64,000 bases of DNA from Portibacter marinus. GTDB taxonomy: Bacteria; Bacteroidota; Bacteroidia; Chitinophagales; Saprospiraceae. Every line of letters starts with the position of its first letter. Position 1 is the stretch's first letter. The notes beneath the pieces are model-generated. The model was not told the DNA's origin, ran no database searches, and saw only the letters and a program-made list of their open reading frames with translations. The DNA is taken from the NCBI RefSeq assembly GCF_021533195.1, contig NZ_JAJNKB010000003.1, positions 755,591 to 819,590 of the forward strand, given 5' to 3'. Shown in pieces: positions 8,848 through 16,900 of the stretch. A program made the translations under genes and the position numbers.

Positions 8848-9951
8848 ATGGGAAGAATATTGAAAGGAAAATATAAATCATTCAGAAGAAAACCAATGAT
8901 GAATTTCTCTATTGCAATGTGTTTCTTATTCTTCATTCTTTATTCTACACCATTCCTTAACTTATCATGCAGTAGCCCTTCATCGAAAGCAGTGGGTCCT
9001 CAGGAAATAATGGAGGATTCCAGCTTAAGATTGAAGCAGACCAGAGGTGTTCGCGATATACTGGAGGATCAAGAAGGTAATGTTTGGGTTTCGACACCCG
9101 ATTATGTGGCCAGGTCAAATGGTGATTCCATTTATTATTTTTCAGAAAGGGATGGATTAACAATTGTAGGCAATTTACATCAAGATATAGAAGGAACCAT
9201 CTGGGTGGAAAATGGGCTTAGGGTTTTCAGATTTGATGGTGAACGATTCAAAGAATCATTTCTGGACAGTACTCTAGTTGCCAATCAGTTGTGGTTTCAA
9301 AGAGGATTAAATCCCAACTCTACCTTTTATGAAAAGCCAGGTGTATATCATTCTAATCTTTCAGGGACCATCTTTCTAAATTTTCCTATTTCTCAGGATG
9401 AGAGCAATAAAAACCTATATTATCCTACCACCAAGGTTCATTATGGAAAAGATAAATCCATTTGGCTAGGAACAATGGAGAAAGTATTTAATCTTAAGGA
9501 TGGCACATTCACCTCTATAGGTAGAGCAGAGATGGGGAGGTTAGATGATGCTAGAAATATAGGTATAAGAGACATTTTTGTAGACATAGATGGTGATCTT
9601 TGGATGGCCGATAATGGTGCTGGAATATTCATATACGATGGGGTTAAAGTCCAGAATTTTACAAGAAAGCATAACCTCGATGTAGGACAAGGAACTTCGA
9701 GTAGACTGGACCGGGCATTTTCTATCGAGCAGGACACATCAGGCTTAATGTGGTTTGGAACCGCTTATTCCGGGATCTGGTCGTATAATCAAGTTACAGA
9801 AGAGTTTACCATATATGGCGAAGATCAAGGTGTGACGAGTGAAATTATATGGACGATATTCAAAACAAAAGATGGCCATCTACTTTTTGCCGGAGAATCA
9901 CCAGGAGCGGTATTCCGCTTTGATGGAAACTCGTTTTATCAGATTTTATGA
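8848..9951 (+). CDS. Secreted beta-propeller lipoprotein (two-component-regulator-propeller type)
   Basis: 367 residues. A hydrophobic signal sequence ending in LNLSC suggests a lipoprotein; an internal ATG at 8896 would give a shorter, more typical signal peptide, so the start is uncertain. The body repeats the Reg_prop pattern: VRDILEDQEGNVWVSTPDYV, IEGTIWVENGLRVFRFDG, DIDGDLWMADNGAGIFIYDG and SGLMWFGTAYSGIWSY. These blades normally form the periplasmic sensor of hybrid histidine kinases, but here no transmembrane or kinase part follows, so it is a stand-alone propeller. It may present or bind glycans or peptides; the function is unknown. It shares a promoter-leader module with the DUF6090 genes. 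Confidence 0.75.
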   Translation: MGRILKGKYKSFRRKPMMNFSIAMCFLFFILYSTPFLNLSCSSPSSKAVGPQEIMEDSSLRLKQTRGVRDILEDQEGNVWVSTPDYVARSNGDSIYYFSERDGLTIVGNLHQDIEGTIWVENGLRVFRFDGERFKESFLDSTLVANQLWFQRGLNPNSTFYEKPGVYHSNLSGTIFLNFPISQDESNKNLYYPTTKVHYGKDKSIWLGTMEKVFNLKDGTFTSIGRAEMGRLDDARNIGIRDIFVDIDGDLWMADNGAGIFIYDGVKVQNFTRKHNLDVGQGTSSRLDRAFSIEQDTSGLMWFGTAYSGIWSYNQVTEEFTIYGEDQGVTSEIIWTIFKTKDGHLLFAGESPGAVFRFDGNSFYQIL

Positions 9952-9977
9952 TTTATATTGAAATAATTTTTGGCTAG

Positions 9978-9989
9978 CATTGACCTAAA
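9978..9989 (+). repeat. Recurrent intergenic motif CATTGACCTAAA
   Basis: A copy of CATTGACCTAAA 26 nt after the propeller stop. Matching copies at 11332 and 12187 (reverse), 41163, 42532 and 58530 lie in or at the edge of intergenic DNA. The role is unknown. Confidence 0.45.
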
Positions 9990-10231
9990 AAAAACATATC
10001 CTTACAGGATTAATCAATAAGATCTCAATAAGCCTATATGAATTTTAAAATCTTCAGAGTAAATTTAAGTGCCCGAAATTTTAAGTATACTGAAATTAGA
10101 TTAAAGGCCTCGATTATTAACTAACCTCATTGAACGAGCCCACATGATGTTTTTACCAAATTTTATAGAAAATGCAATCTCATTAAGAATGTCTGGCTTT
10201 CACAGACTAGGGATTAACCAAAAGCACAACG

Positions 10232-11323
10232 ATGCTTAAAAATAGATGTCACTATATTTTACTTTTCCTTATTATAGGTCTAATTTCATTGATATCCTGT
10301 AAACAAAGACCCGATAAAACTCCTGTAATTAAAGGCATCTATGGAAATCCCACTGCTTTTTGGGATAAAGGTTTGAAGCTTAATGAACTGGGTATCAATG
10401 CTGTTTTTATCCATAGCGGGTCAGTCAATCATGAAATCATCACTCGAGCCAGATCTGAAGGCTCAAAGGTATTTGCTGAATTCGCGACTTTAAACGGCAA
10501 AGGTTATGTAAACAAGCACCCTGAAGCCTGGGCTATCAATGAAAAAGGTGAAAAAGTAAAACCTGCCTCCTGGTTCATGGGTGTATGTCCTACAGAGCCC
10601 AATTTTCGAAGTTACCGATTTAACCTCCTTCGGAATCTTTTACAAGAGTATGAACTGGATGGTGTTTGGATGGATTATGTGCATTTTCATGCCCAGTTTG
10701 AGGAGCCAGAGCCAATTCTGCCTGAAACGTGCTTTTGTGAACACTGTGTCAAGACTTTTTCGGAAAATTCCGAACTTAAAATACCAGAAGGAACCGTCTC
10801 TGAAAGGGCAGAGTGGATACTGGAAAATCATGATTTGACCTGGCGTGACTGGCGATGCAAAGTGATTCTTGATTGGGCTGTGGAGATCAAGAGCATTATC
10901 AACGAAATCAGGCCGGAGGCACTCCTTGGTCTCTACCATTGCCCTTGGGACGATCAGGAATTTGATGGCGCCAATCGTCGCCTTTTAGGTTTAGATTATG
11001 ATTTATTAAAAGGAACCATCGATGTGTTTTCTCCCATGGTATACCATGCAAAGATGGGTAGAAAGCCAGATTGGGTAAGTGAAAATATAGATTGGTTAAG
11101 TAAGCGCCTTGAAATTCAAAAAGAATCTTACCCAAAAGTATGGCCAATAGTACAGGCATATGATGATCCACGAAGGATTAACAAACAGGAGTTCGAAATG
11201 GTACTGAGACATGGACTGTCAGGAGGATCTAGTGGAGTCATGATGTTTACATCCAATGCAGTGGCTAAGGATGATGGTAAGATCGCAGTCATGAAAGATG
11301 TGTATACTTTAGATAAGCAATAA
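10232..11323 (+). CDS. Lipoprotein with glycoside-hydrolase-like TIM barrel
   Basis: 363 residues with signal peptide and lipobox (LISLISC). The pattern KGIYGNPTAFWDKGLKLNELGINAVFIHSG, then ARSEGSKVFAEFATLNG, LLQEYELDGVWMDYVHFHA, IDVFSPMVYHAKMG and WPIVQAYDD gives the successive strand ends of a (beta/alpha)8 barrel like the GHL10-type putative glycoside hydrolases; GVWMDYVHF is the usual place of a catalytic Asp. A C-x-C-x-x-C cluster (CFCEHC) near residue 167 recalls the metal-like inserts of such barrels. It is probably a surface or periplasmic glycan-processing enzyme; the substrate is unknown. It stands between the propeller gene and the DUF6090 genes. Confidence 0.65.
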   Translation: MLKNRCHYILLFLIIGLISLISCKQRPDKTPVIKGIYGNPTAFWDKGLKLNELGINAVFIHSGSVNHEIITRARSEGSKVFAEFATLNGKGYVNKHPEAWAINEKGEKVKPASWFMGVCPTEPNFRSYRFNLLRNLLQEYELDGVWMDYVHFHAQFEEPEPILPETCFCEHCVKTFSENSELKIPEGTVSERAEWILENHDLTWRDWRCKVILDWAVEIKSIINEIRPEALLGLYHCPWDDQEFDGANRRLLGLDYDLLKGTIDVFSPMVYHAKMGRKPDWVSENIDWLSKRLEIQKESYPKVWPIVQAYDDPRRINKQEFEMVLRHGLSGGSSGVMMFTSNAVAKDDGKIAVMKDVYTLDKQ

Positions 11324-11331
11324 TAGAATAC

Positions 11332-11343
11332 TTTAGGTCAATG
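11332..11343 (-). repeat. Recurrent intergenic motif (CATTGACCTAAA on the minus strand)
   Basis: TTTAGGTCAATG, 8 nt after the glycoside-hydrolase-like stop. The following bases (TTGC) also match the copy at 12187. Confidence 0.45.
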
Positions 11344-11397
11344 TTGCTTGGATGTGTAAATCATAGCTTTAAGACATCATTGACATAGAAAAAATAC

Positions 11398-11436
11398 TAT
11401 ATTCGTCCAGAGTTAGGGCATCGACATTTATGTTGA
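11398..11436 (+). promoter_or_regulatory. Conserved 39-nt promoter-leader module, copy 2
   Basis: TATATTCG (11398-11405), then CATCGAC 21 nt after its first base, opening TCGACATTTATGTTGA (11421-11436). A TTG at 11380 is a possible -33 element, but the spacer is short (15 nt). The module ends 26 nt before the DUF6090 ATG at 11463. The ATG at 11430 lies inside the dyad, which argues against it as a start. Confidence 0.6.
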
Positions 11437-11462
11437 ATAACCTAAAACCTAAACTCTTATTG

Positions 11463-12191
11463 ATGCTTAAATTCTTCCGAAAACTTAGATCCAAATCCCT
11501 GGAAGACGGCAAAGTCACTCGCTACTTAAAGTACGCAATTGGCGAAATCGTTCTCGTTGTCATCGGTATACTTATCGCACTACAAATCAATAACTGGAAC
11601 AATGATAACCAACAACGTAAAATCGAAGAGAAATATCTCAGGGAGATCAAAACCAATCTAGAATTCGACCTAGATGATATCCAGTTTAATATAGATTTCA
11701 ATGAGAGCAAATATCGTTCAGCTGAAGTCGTAATCTATTTTGTAGAAAAGGAAATACCATATTCTGATACGCTCAAATTTCATTTTGCTAACCTTATAGG
11801 TGCCACAAGAACGCTGCCTAATACTAGTGCCTACGAAAACTTAAAGTCAAAAGGCATTGAAATCATTTCTAATGATTCATTAAGGCAAGAAATCACGAAA
11901 TTGTACTCCTTTACTTTTCACAATCTGATCGATTTCGAGAAACAGGATGATCATCCATTTCAGTATTTCACTTTTATACCTGAACTATCGAAAGAAATTC
12001 GCCTCGATGAGTTTTGGAAAAGCGCTGATCTCATTGATCAGTCAAGGATATTTGAAAACCACGATTTCAATAATGCATTGAAAATGGGCATATTTTATCG
12101 AGGTCATGTGTTGAATTGGTATAAACATTTAAAAGTCAGTGTGCAGAGCTGTATCTCGCTGATCGATGAGGAGCTAAAAGGAAATTTTTAG
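11463..12191 (+). CDS. DUF6090 family membrane protein, copy A
   Basis: 242 residues from ATG 11463 (MLKFFRKLRSKSLEDGKVTR), chosen because the neighbouring paralogue begins the same way; an in-frame ATG 33 nt earlier sits in the leader dyad. YAIGEIVLVVIGILIALQIN is the single conserved transmembrane helix after a basic N-terminus, followed by NNWN and a mostly helical soluble part of about 190 residues containing ENLKSKGIEIISNDSLRQEI. The family is frequent and often multi-copy in Bacteroidota; its function is unknown. It is likely inner-membrane anchored with the helical domain on the far side. Copy B follows after 156 nt. Confidence 0.85.
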   Translation: MLKFFRKLRSKSLEDGKVTRYLKYAIGEIVLVVIGILIALQINNWNNDNQQRKIEEKYLREIKTNLEFDLDDIQFNIDFNESKYRSAEVVIYFVEKEIPYSDTLKFHFANLIGATRTLPNTSAYENLKSKGIEIISNDSLRQEITKLYSFTFHNLIDFEKQDDHPFQYFTFIPELSKEIRLDEFWKSADLIDQSRIFENHDFNNALKMGIFYRGHVLNWYKHLKVSVQSCISLIDEELKGNF

Positions 12192-12198
12192 GTCAATG
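12187..12198 (-). repeat. Recurrent motif (CATTGACCTAAA on the minus strand) overlapping a stop codon
   Basis: TTTAGGTCAATG overlaps the DUF6090 copy A stop codon (TAG at 12189-12191). With the flanking TTGC it resembles the copy after the previous gene. Confidence 0.45.
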
Positions 12199-12251
12199 TT
12201 GCCTTGTGACGCAAATCGCGGTAGTTAGCCAACAATGACATCAAAAAATCT

Positions 12252-12290
12252 TATATTCGTCTTAGTATAGAACATCGACCTTAAAGTCGA
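12252..12290 (+). promoter_or_regulatory. Conserved 39-nt promoter-leader module, copy 3
   Basis: TATATTCG (12252-12259), then CATCGAC 21 nt after its first base, opening TCGACCTTAAAGTCGA (12275-12290). The outer five bases of this dyad pair perfectly (TCGAC/GTCGA), whereas the other two copies pair through a G-T. It lies 57 nt upstream of DUF6090 copy B. Confidence 0.6.
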
Positions 12291-12347
12291 ATAGGTATGT
12301 TCGCGCTGAAGTATGACGTCCTACAAATACAACACAAACCCCAATGA

Positions 12348-13079
12348 ATGCTCAGATTCTTTAGAAAAATTCGTGTTAAACTGCTAGCTGAAGGACGAGC
12401 CGGCAAGTATTTAATCTATGCGATCGGTGAGATCGTGCTGGTCGTTATCGGAATTCTGATTGCACTCTGGTTGAATAATTGGAATACGGCAAGAAAAGAC
12501 GGCGACAAGGAACTTTCTCTACTTGCTGAGATGAAGCAAAACTTGGTTGATGACCTGGTAGACTGCCGATATAATATCAATATTAATCAACAACTTCACA
12601 AAGGAAGTAAAGTAGTACTTCGCCACTTGGAAGAGCGTACAACCTTTCACGATTCATTGCGATTGTCATATGGAGGCCTATGGGGTGCAACTTCACAGCT
12701 CATGAATACTTCAGCCTATGACAACCTCAGTTCCATAGGTTTCGACCTTGTACAAAACGATAGTCTAAGGAGGAATATTACGAAACTATACTCTGAGCGC
12801 TATCCTTATATCGAAAGAATAGAGACTAACTTCGAAACCAAGATTCAAATGAATGAGGTATTACCGCAAGTGAATGCTAAAATTGTGATAGATACGATGT
12901 GGGTAAGCGGTTATCCCTTGGATTTGAAAGCATTACAGAGTGATTATGCTTTTCATGGTCTGCTGCGAAATATTGTGTTTTCGAAAAATTTTATGGTGGG
13001 TCGCTATCAGCAGCTTGAAAAGCAGCTTGAGGACTTGATCGAACAGATCGACACAGAATTGAAAAACAGGAATTCATGA
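12348..13079 (+). CDS. DUF6090 family membrane protein, copy B
   Basis: 243 residues: MLRFFRKIRVKLLAEGRAGK, then the membrane helix around GEIVLVVIGILIALWLNNWN, then a helical domain with SAYDNLSSIGFDLVQNDSLR that aligns with the same place in copy A. The paralogues are diverged outside the membrane helix and the SAY(E/D)NL...NDSLR block, which suggests an old duplication. It has its own promoter-leader module. No function is known for the family, and none of the neighbours is clearly metabolically linked. Confidence 0.85.
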   Translation: MLRFFRKIRVKLLAEGRAGKYLIYAIGEIVLVVIGILIALWLNNWNTARKDGDKELSLLAEMKQNLVDDLVDCRYNININQQLHKGSKVVLRHLEERTTFHDSLRLSYGGLWGATSQLMNTSAYDNLSSIGFDLVQNDSLRRNITKLYSERYPYIERIETNFETKIQMNEVLPQVNAKIVIDTMWVSGYPLDLKALQSDYAFHGLLRNIVFSKNFMVGRYQQLEKQLEDLIEQIDTELKNRNS

Positions 13080-13154
13080 CAATCTCTGAATCACGTAGAA
13101 AATCTCTTTTTTTACTCTTAAAATCATTCAAAATAAAACCAGCAGTAGAAAATT

Positions 13155-13162
13155 TATATTGG
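13155..13162 (+). promoter_or_regulatory. Possible -7 box for the SnoaL-like lipoprotein
   Basis: TATATTGG, preceded by AGTAGAAAA as in the leader module at 8743, lies 56 nt upstream of the ATG at 13219. The downstream dyad of the module is absent here. Confidence 0.35.
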
Positions 13163-13218
13163 GAACTTGTCTACAGTAAGTTTTAGAAATAACTGTATGG
13201 CTATTAAAACGCAAAATT

Positions 13219-13695
13219 ATGAAACGAAACCTTCTTATTTTAAATGCATTGTTTTTTATTCTAATCAGTTGTAAGCATGATTCTATGAACACGCAGCAAG
13301 AAAAATTACACGAATTTGGTCAGCGTTATACTGAGGCATGGAACAGCCAAAATCCGGAAAATGTAGCTTCTTTCTTTTCAGAACAAGGTGCACTCATTGT
13401 AAATGAGGGTGAACCTTATACTGGAAGGAATGAAATTACGGAATTCACCAAAGGATTTATGGACGCTTTTCCAGATTTGCAATTGACAATGGATAGCTTA
13501 GTACAGGAGTCATCGTTTACAGATTATCATTGGAGTTTTATCGGGACAAACACTGGTCCCGGAGGTACAGGAAACAGCGTCGAATTTAGTGGTTTCGAAA
13601 GGTGGACTTTAGATGAGGAAGGATTGATAAAAGTTTCCATTGGGACCTTTGATGAAGATGATTATACTCGTCAAGTCAAGGGAACTACAGATTAA
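13219..13695 (+). CDS. SnoaL-like (NTF2-fold) lipoprotein
   Basis: 158 residues with a signal peptide ending FILISC. The body follows the NTF2-like pattern: FGQRYTEAWNSQNPENVASFFSEQGALIVNEG (helix pair and first strand), GRNEITEFTKGFMDAFPDLQLTMDSL, then FTDYHWSFIGTNTG and a closing strand block with GFERWTLDEEGLI. SnoaL-like proteins include ester cyclases and many binding proteins; the catalytic identity cannot be told. The next gene, a giant histidine kinase, begins with another SnoaL-like domain, so the lipoprotein could be a periplasmic relative or ligand partner of that system (inference). Confidence 0.75.
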   Translation: MKRNLLILNALFFILISCKHDSMNTQQEKLHEFGQRYTEAWNSQNPENVASFFSEQGALIVNEGEPYTGRNEITEFTKGFMDAFPDLQLTMDSLVQESSFTDYHWSFIGTNTGPGGTGNSVEFSGFERWTLDEEGLIKVSIGTFDEDDYTRQVKGTTD

Positions 13696-13901
13696 TCCTC
13701 TTGATATTCAGATTTAAGGGCAATCTTACAAAGTCCTTATCTGTACTCTTAATAGTAGCGAACGGTTCAACGTCAGAATCCATTAGAAGAAGACAGACTA
13801 CTTTCTTAAGTAATCACTATCTTACTTATCTTTTCAAACTGCTTCCTCAATAGAATAGGTGCAGAAATTTATATAAAGAATATACAGACCCTAATATATT
13901 A

Positions 13902-16900
13902 ATGGCCATAGATAGCAGTGTAGAAACAGAAATAAAGGAATTTTTACAGAATTACTGGGATACGTATTTTGAAGGTGATCTGAAGAAATGGGGGACTTTT
14001 ATAACGGACGACTATAAGAATATCGGCACCACTGAAGAGGAAATCTGGAATAGCAAAAAAGATATTCTCGATTATACCAAAGAAATGATTGATCAGATGG
14101 TGGGCAATGCCGAAGTACGGAATAAGAAAGTTCAAGTCAATTCGTACCCACCTTATTTCATGGCTCACGAGCTGGGAGATTTGTTTGTTAAGTCAGAAGA
14201 TGAATGGCTATATTATGCACCCATCAGACTTTCTTCATTGATGCAGAAAAATGGAGATACGTGGATCGTCTTGCACCAGCACGGTTCATTTCCTGATTCG
14301 AAAACAGAGGAAGGAGAGGCGTTTGGTATTGATACGCTTAAAGAAGAAAATCTCAAATTACAAAAAGCAGTACAAGAGCGTACTGTAGAATTAGAGCAAA
14401 GGAATAGAGCACTAGAGATAGAGAGTGCTTTGCAACGCATTCGTGCCGAGGCTGTAGGTATGAGAGAATCGGCAGATCTCCAGGACATCGTGGTTACCAT
14501 GCGAAAAGAGTTCGTCAAATTGGGTCACGAAGCGCACTATTTTTGGCATATGATGTGGCTAGATGATCGCTACGAAAAAGCGATGACATCTGGAGATGGC
14601 TCAAGAGTGGGGATGGTTATGAATTTGCCACGCGATTTTCACACTAAATATGAACAAACAGTGGCATGGGAGAAGAGTGATGAACCTGTGCATGTACTTG
14701 CAATGGGTACAGAGGTCGCTGTCGACTATATAGATAGAATGGTCTCTTTGGGCAATTTTAAAAAACTAGACCCTAATGCTCCAACCCAAGATGACATACG
14801 ACATATCGGCGGATTAACGTTTGTGATGGCTCGAACGACTCATGGGGAAATTGGTTATAGTCTTCCTGGTGTAGTCGAATACCCTTCGGCTGATGCTCTC
14901 CAATTACTGGAAAGATTTGCCAGCACATTTGATTTAGCACATCGCAGATTTTTAGATCTTCAGAAGTCTGAAAGACAGGCATTTGAAGTTAAAATAGAAC
15001 TAGAATTAGAGAAAGTCCGAAGCAGAGCAATGGCCATGCATCAGAGTATTGAAATTGGTGAGGTTGCAGAAGTATTGTATGAACAATTAACGGGTCTGGA
15101 AGGAGATCTTTGGGGAACTGGTTTTGCATTTTGCGAGGTTAATTCGGACTCAGATGAATTTTGGTTCGTAAATCATGGCGGAGTTTTGCCAAATTTAAAA
15201 ATGCCCAATACGGTCGACCCCGCACACATTGCTATGTATCAAGGTTTTCTAGATCAATTAGAACTATTGACCATTGAAAAAGGGGGCGAAGACTTAGAAG
15301 AGCATTACCGTTATATGCTGACTGTTCCTTCTGTTCAACCTGTATTTCAAGGAATGTTGGAAGCAGGTATTGATTTCCCTAAATGGCAAAAGTGGCATGC
15401 GGCCTACTTTAAATATGGTTATCTGTTGGTCATTACGACCGAAACTTATGAAAATGAAGAGATCTTCGTTCGGTTCGCAAAGGTTTTTGAACAGGCTTAC
15501 ATTCGATTTTTAGATTTAAAGAAGGCTGAAGCCCAAGCAAGGGAAGCACAAATAGAACATGCGCTGGAAAAGGTTCGTGGTAGAACGATGGCCATGCAAC
15601 ATAGTGATGAATTAGCAGAAGTAGCATCTCTGATATACTTCCAAACTAAAGCATTGGGAATTGACACCTTTAGTAGTGGTTTTACAATATGGAGTGAAGA
15701 TGAGGCCGATCTGATTTCCTGGATGTGTAATGCTGACGGCTCAGTGAACCCACCTTTTACTATGCCTATCTCAGAAAACAAGTGGCATCTGGAACAATTC
15801 CAATCCTGGAAAGATGGAAAGGAATTTATAAAAAAGGATCTCAAGGGTCAAACCATGAAATCTTATTTAAATTACCTCAGATCCTTCCCGTCATTAAATG
15901 AAGCTTTTGAAATTTCTCTTGCTGCCGGTCATCCATTGCCAGAACGCCAAGTGCATTATGTGGCAAATTTTTCTCATGGAAATTTGTTGTTTATAACATT
16001 GGAGCCAAAACAAGGTGTAGATGATATTTTTAAGCGTTTTGCAAAAGTTTTCGATCAAACTTACACTCGTTTTCTAGACCTTCAAAAAGCTGAGGTTCAA
16101 GCTAGAAAAGCTCAGATCGAGGCGGCGCTTGAGAAAGTTCGCTCGCGTTCATTGGCAGTGACTAAGTCTGATCAACTCCATGAAGTAGTGACTGTACTTT
16201 TTGAGAAATTAAAGGAATTAGATTTTCCCATAGGCTCAGTGACTCTGGCAACGTTTAAAGAAGGATCAAAGGATTGGAATGTCTTTGGATGTGGGGAAAG
16301 TGAAAATGGATTAAAAGCTATGAATTTTAATCTTCCTTATTTTAGCAATGCCTTTATTGACGATATCCTCAAAGCCAAAAGTCGCAAAGAGTCAGGCTAT
16401 CATAGCAAAGTTTATTCGGAAGAAGAAAAAAATAAGTACTATGAATTTGTTTTTAACAACACTGCGTTAAAAAATTTACCTGAAGAAATTAAAGAGAGTG
16501 TATGGCAAAGCAAAACGTATGCTTTGTCAACTGCATTTGCCAGGCATTCCACAATCATGGTCAATGAGTTTAATGGAAAAGTATTGGACGGTGAGCAGGC
16601 TGAAGTATTAATGAAATTTTCCAGGTTGTTTGAGCAAGTCTACATACGTTTTATGGACTTGCAAAAAGCAGAAGAACAGGCAAGACAAGCGCAGATTGAA
16701 GTTGCTGTAGAAAGGGTAAGAGCAGAAGCCATGGCCATGCACACATCTGAGGACTTCGAAAAAGTTAATCGTGTCCTATGGGACCAGGTCAGTAATTTGG
16801 ATGTAACCGGATTTGCGGGAGCAGGAATTGTACTTTTTGATGATGATGGTTATGTTACATGGTGGGATTTTTCCAGTCCTGGTAATATTGGACAACACGA

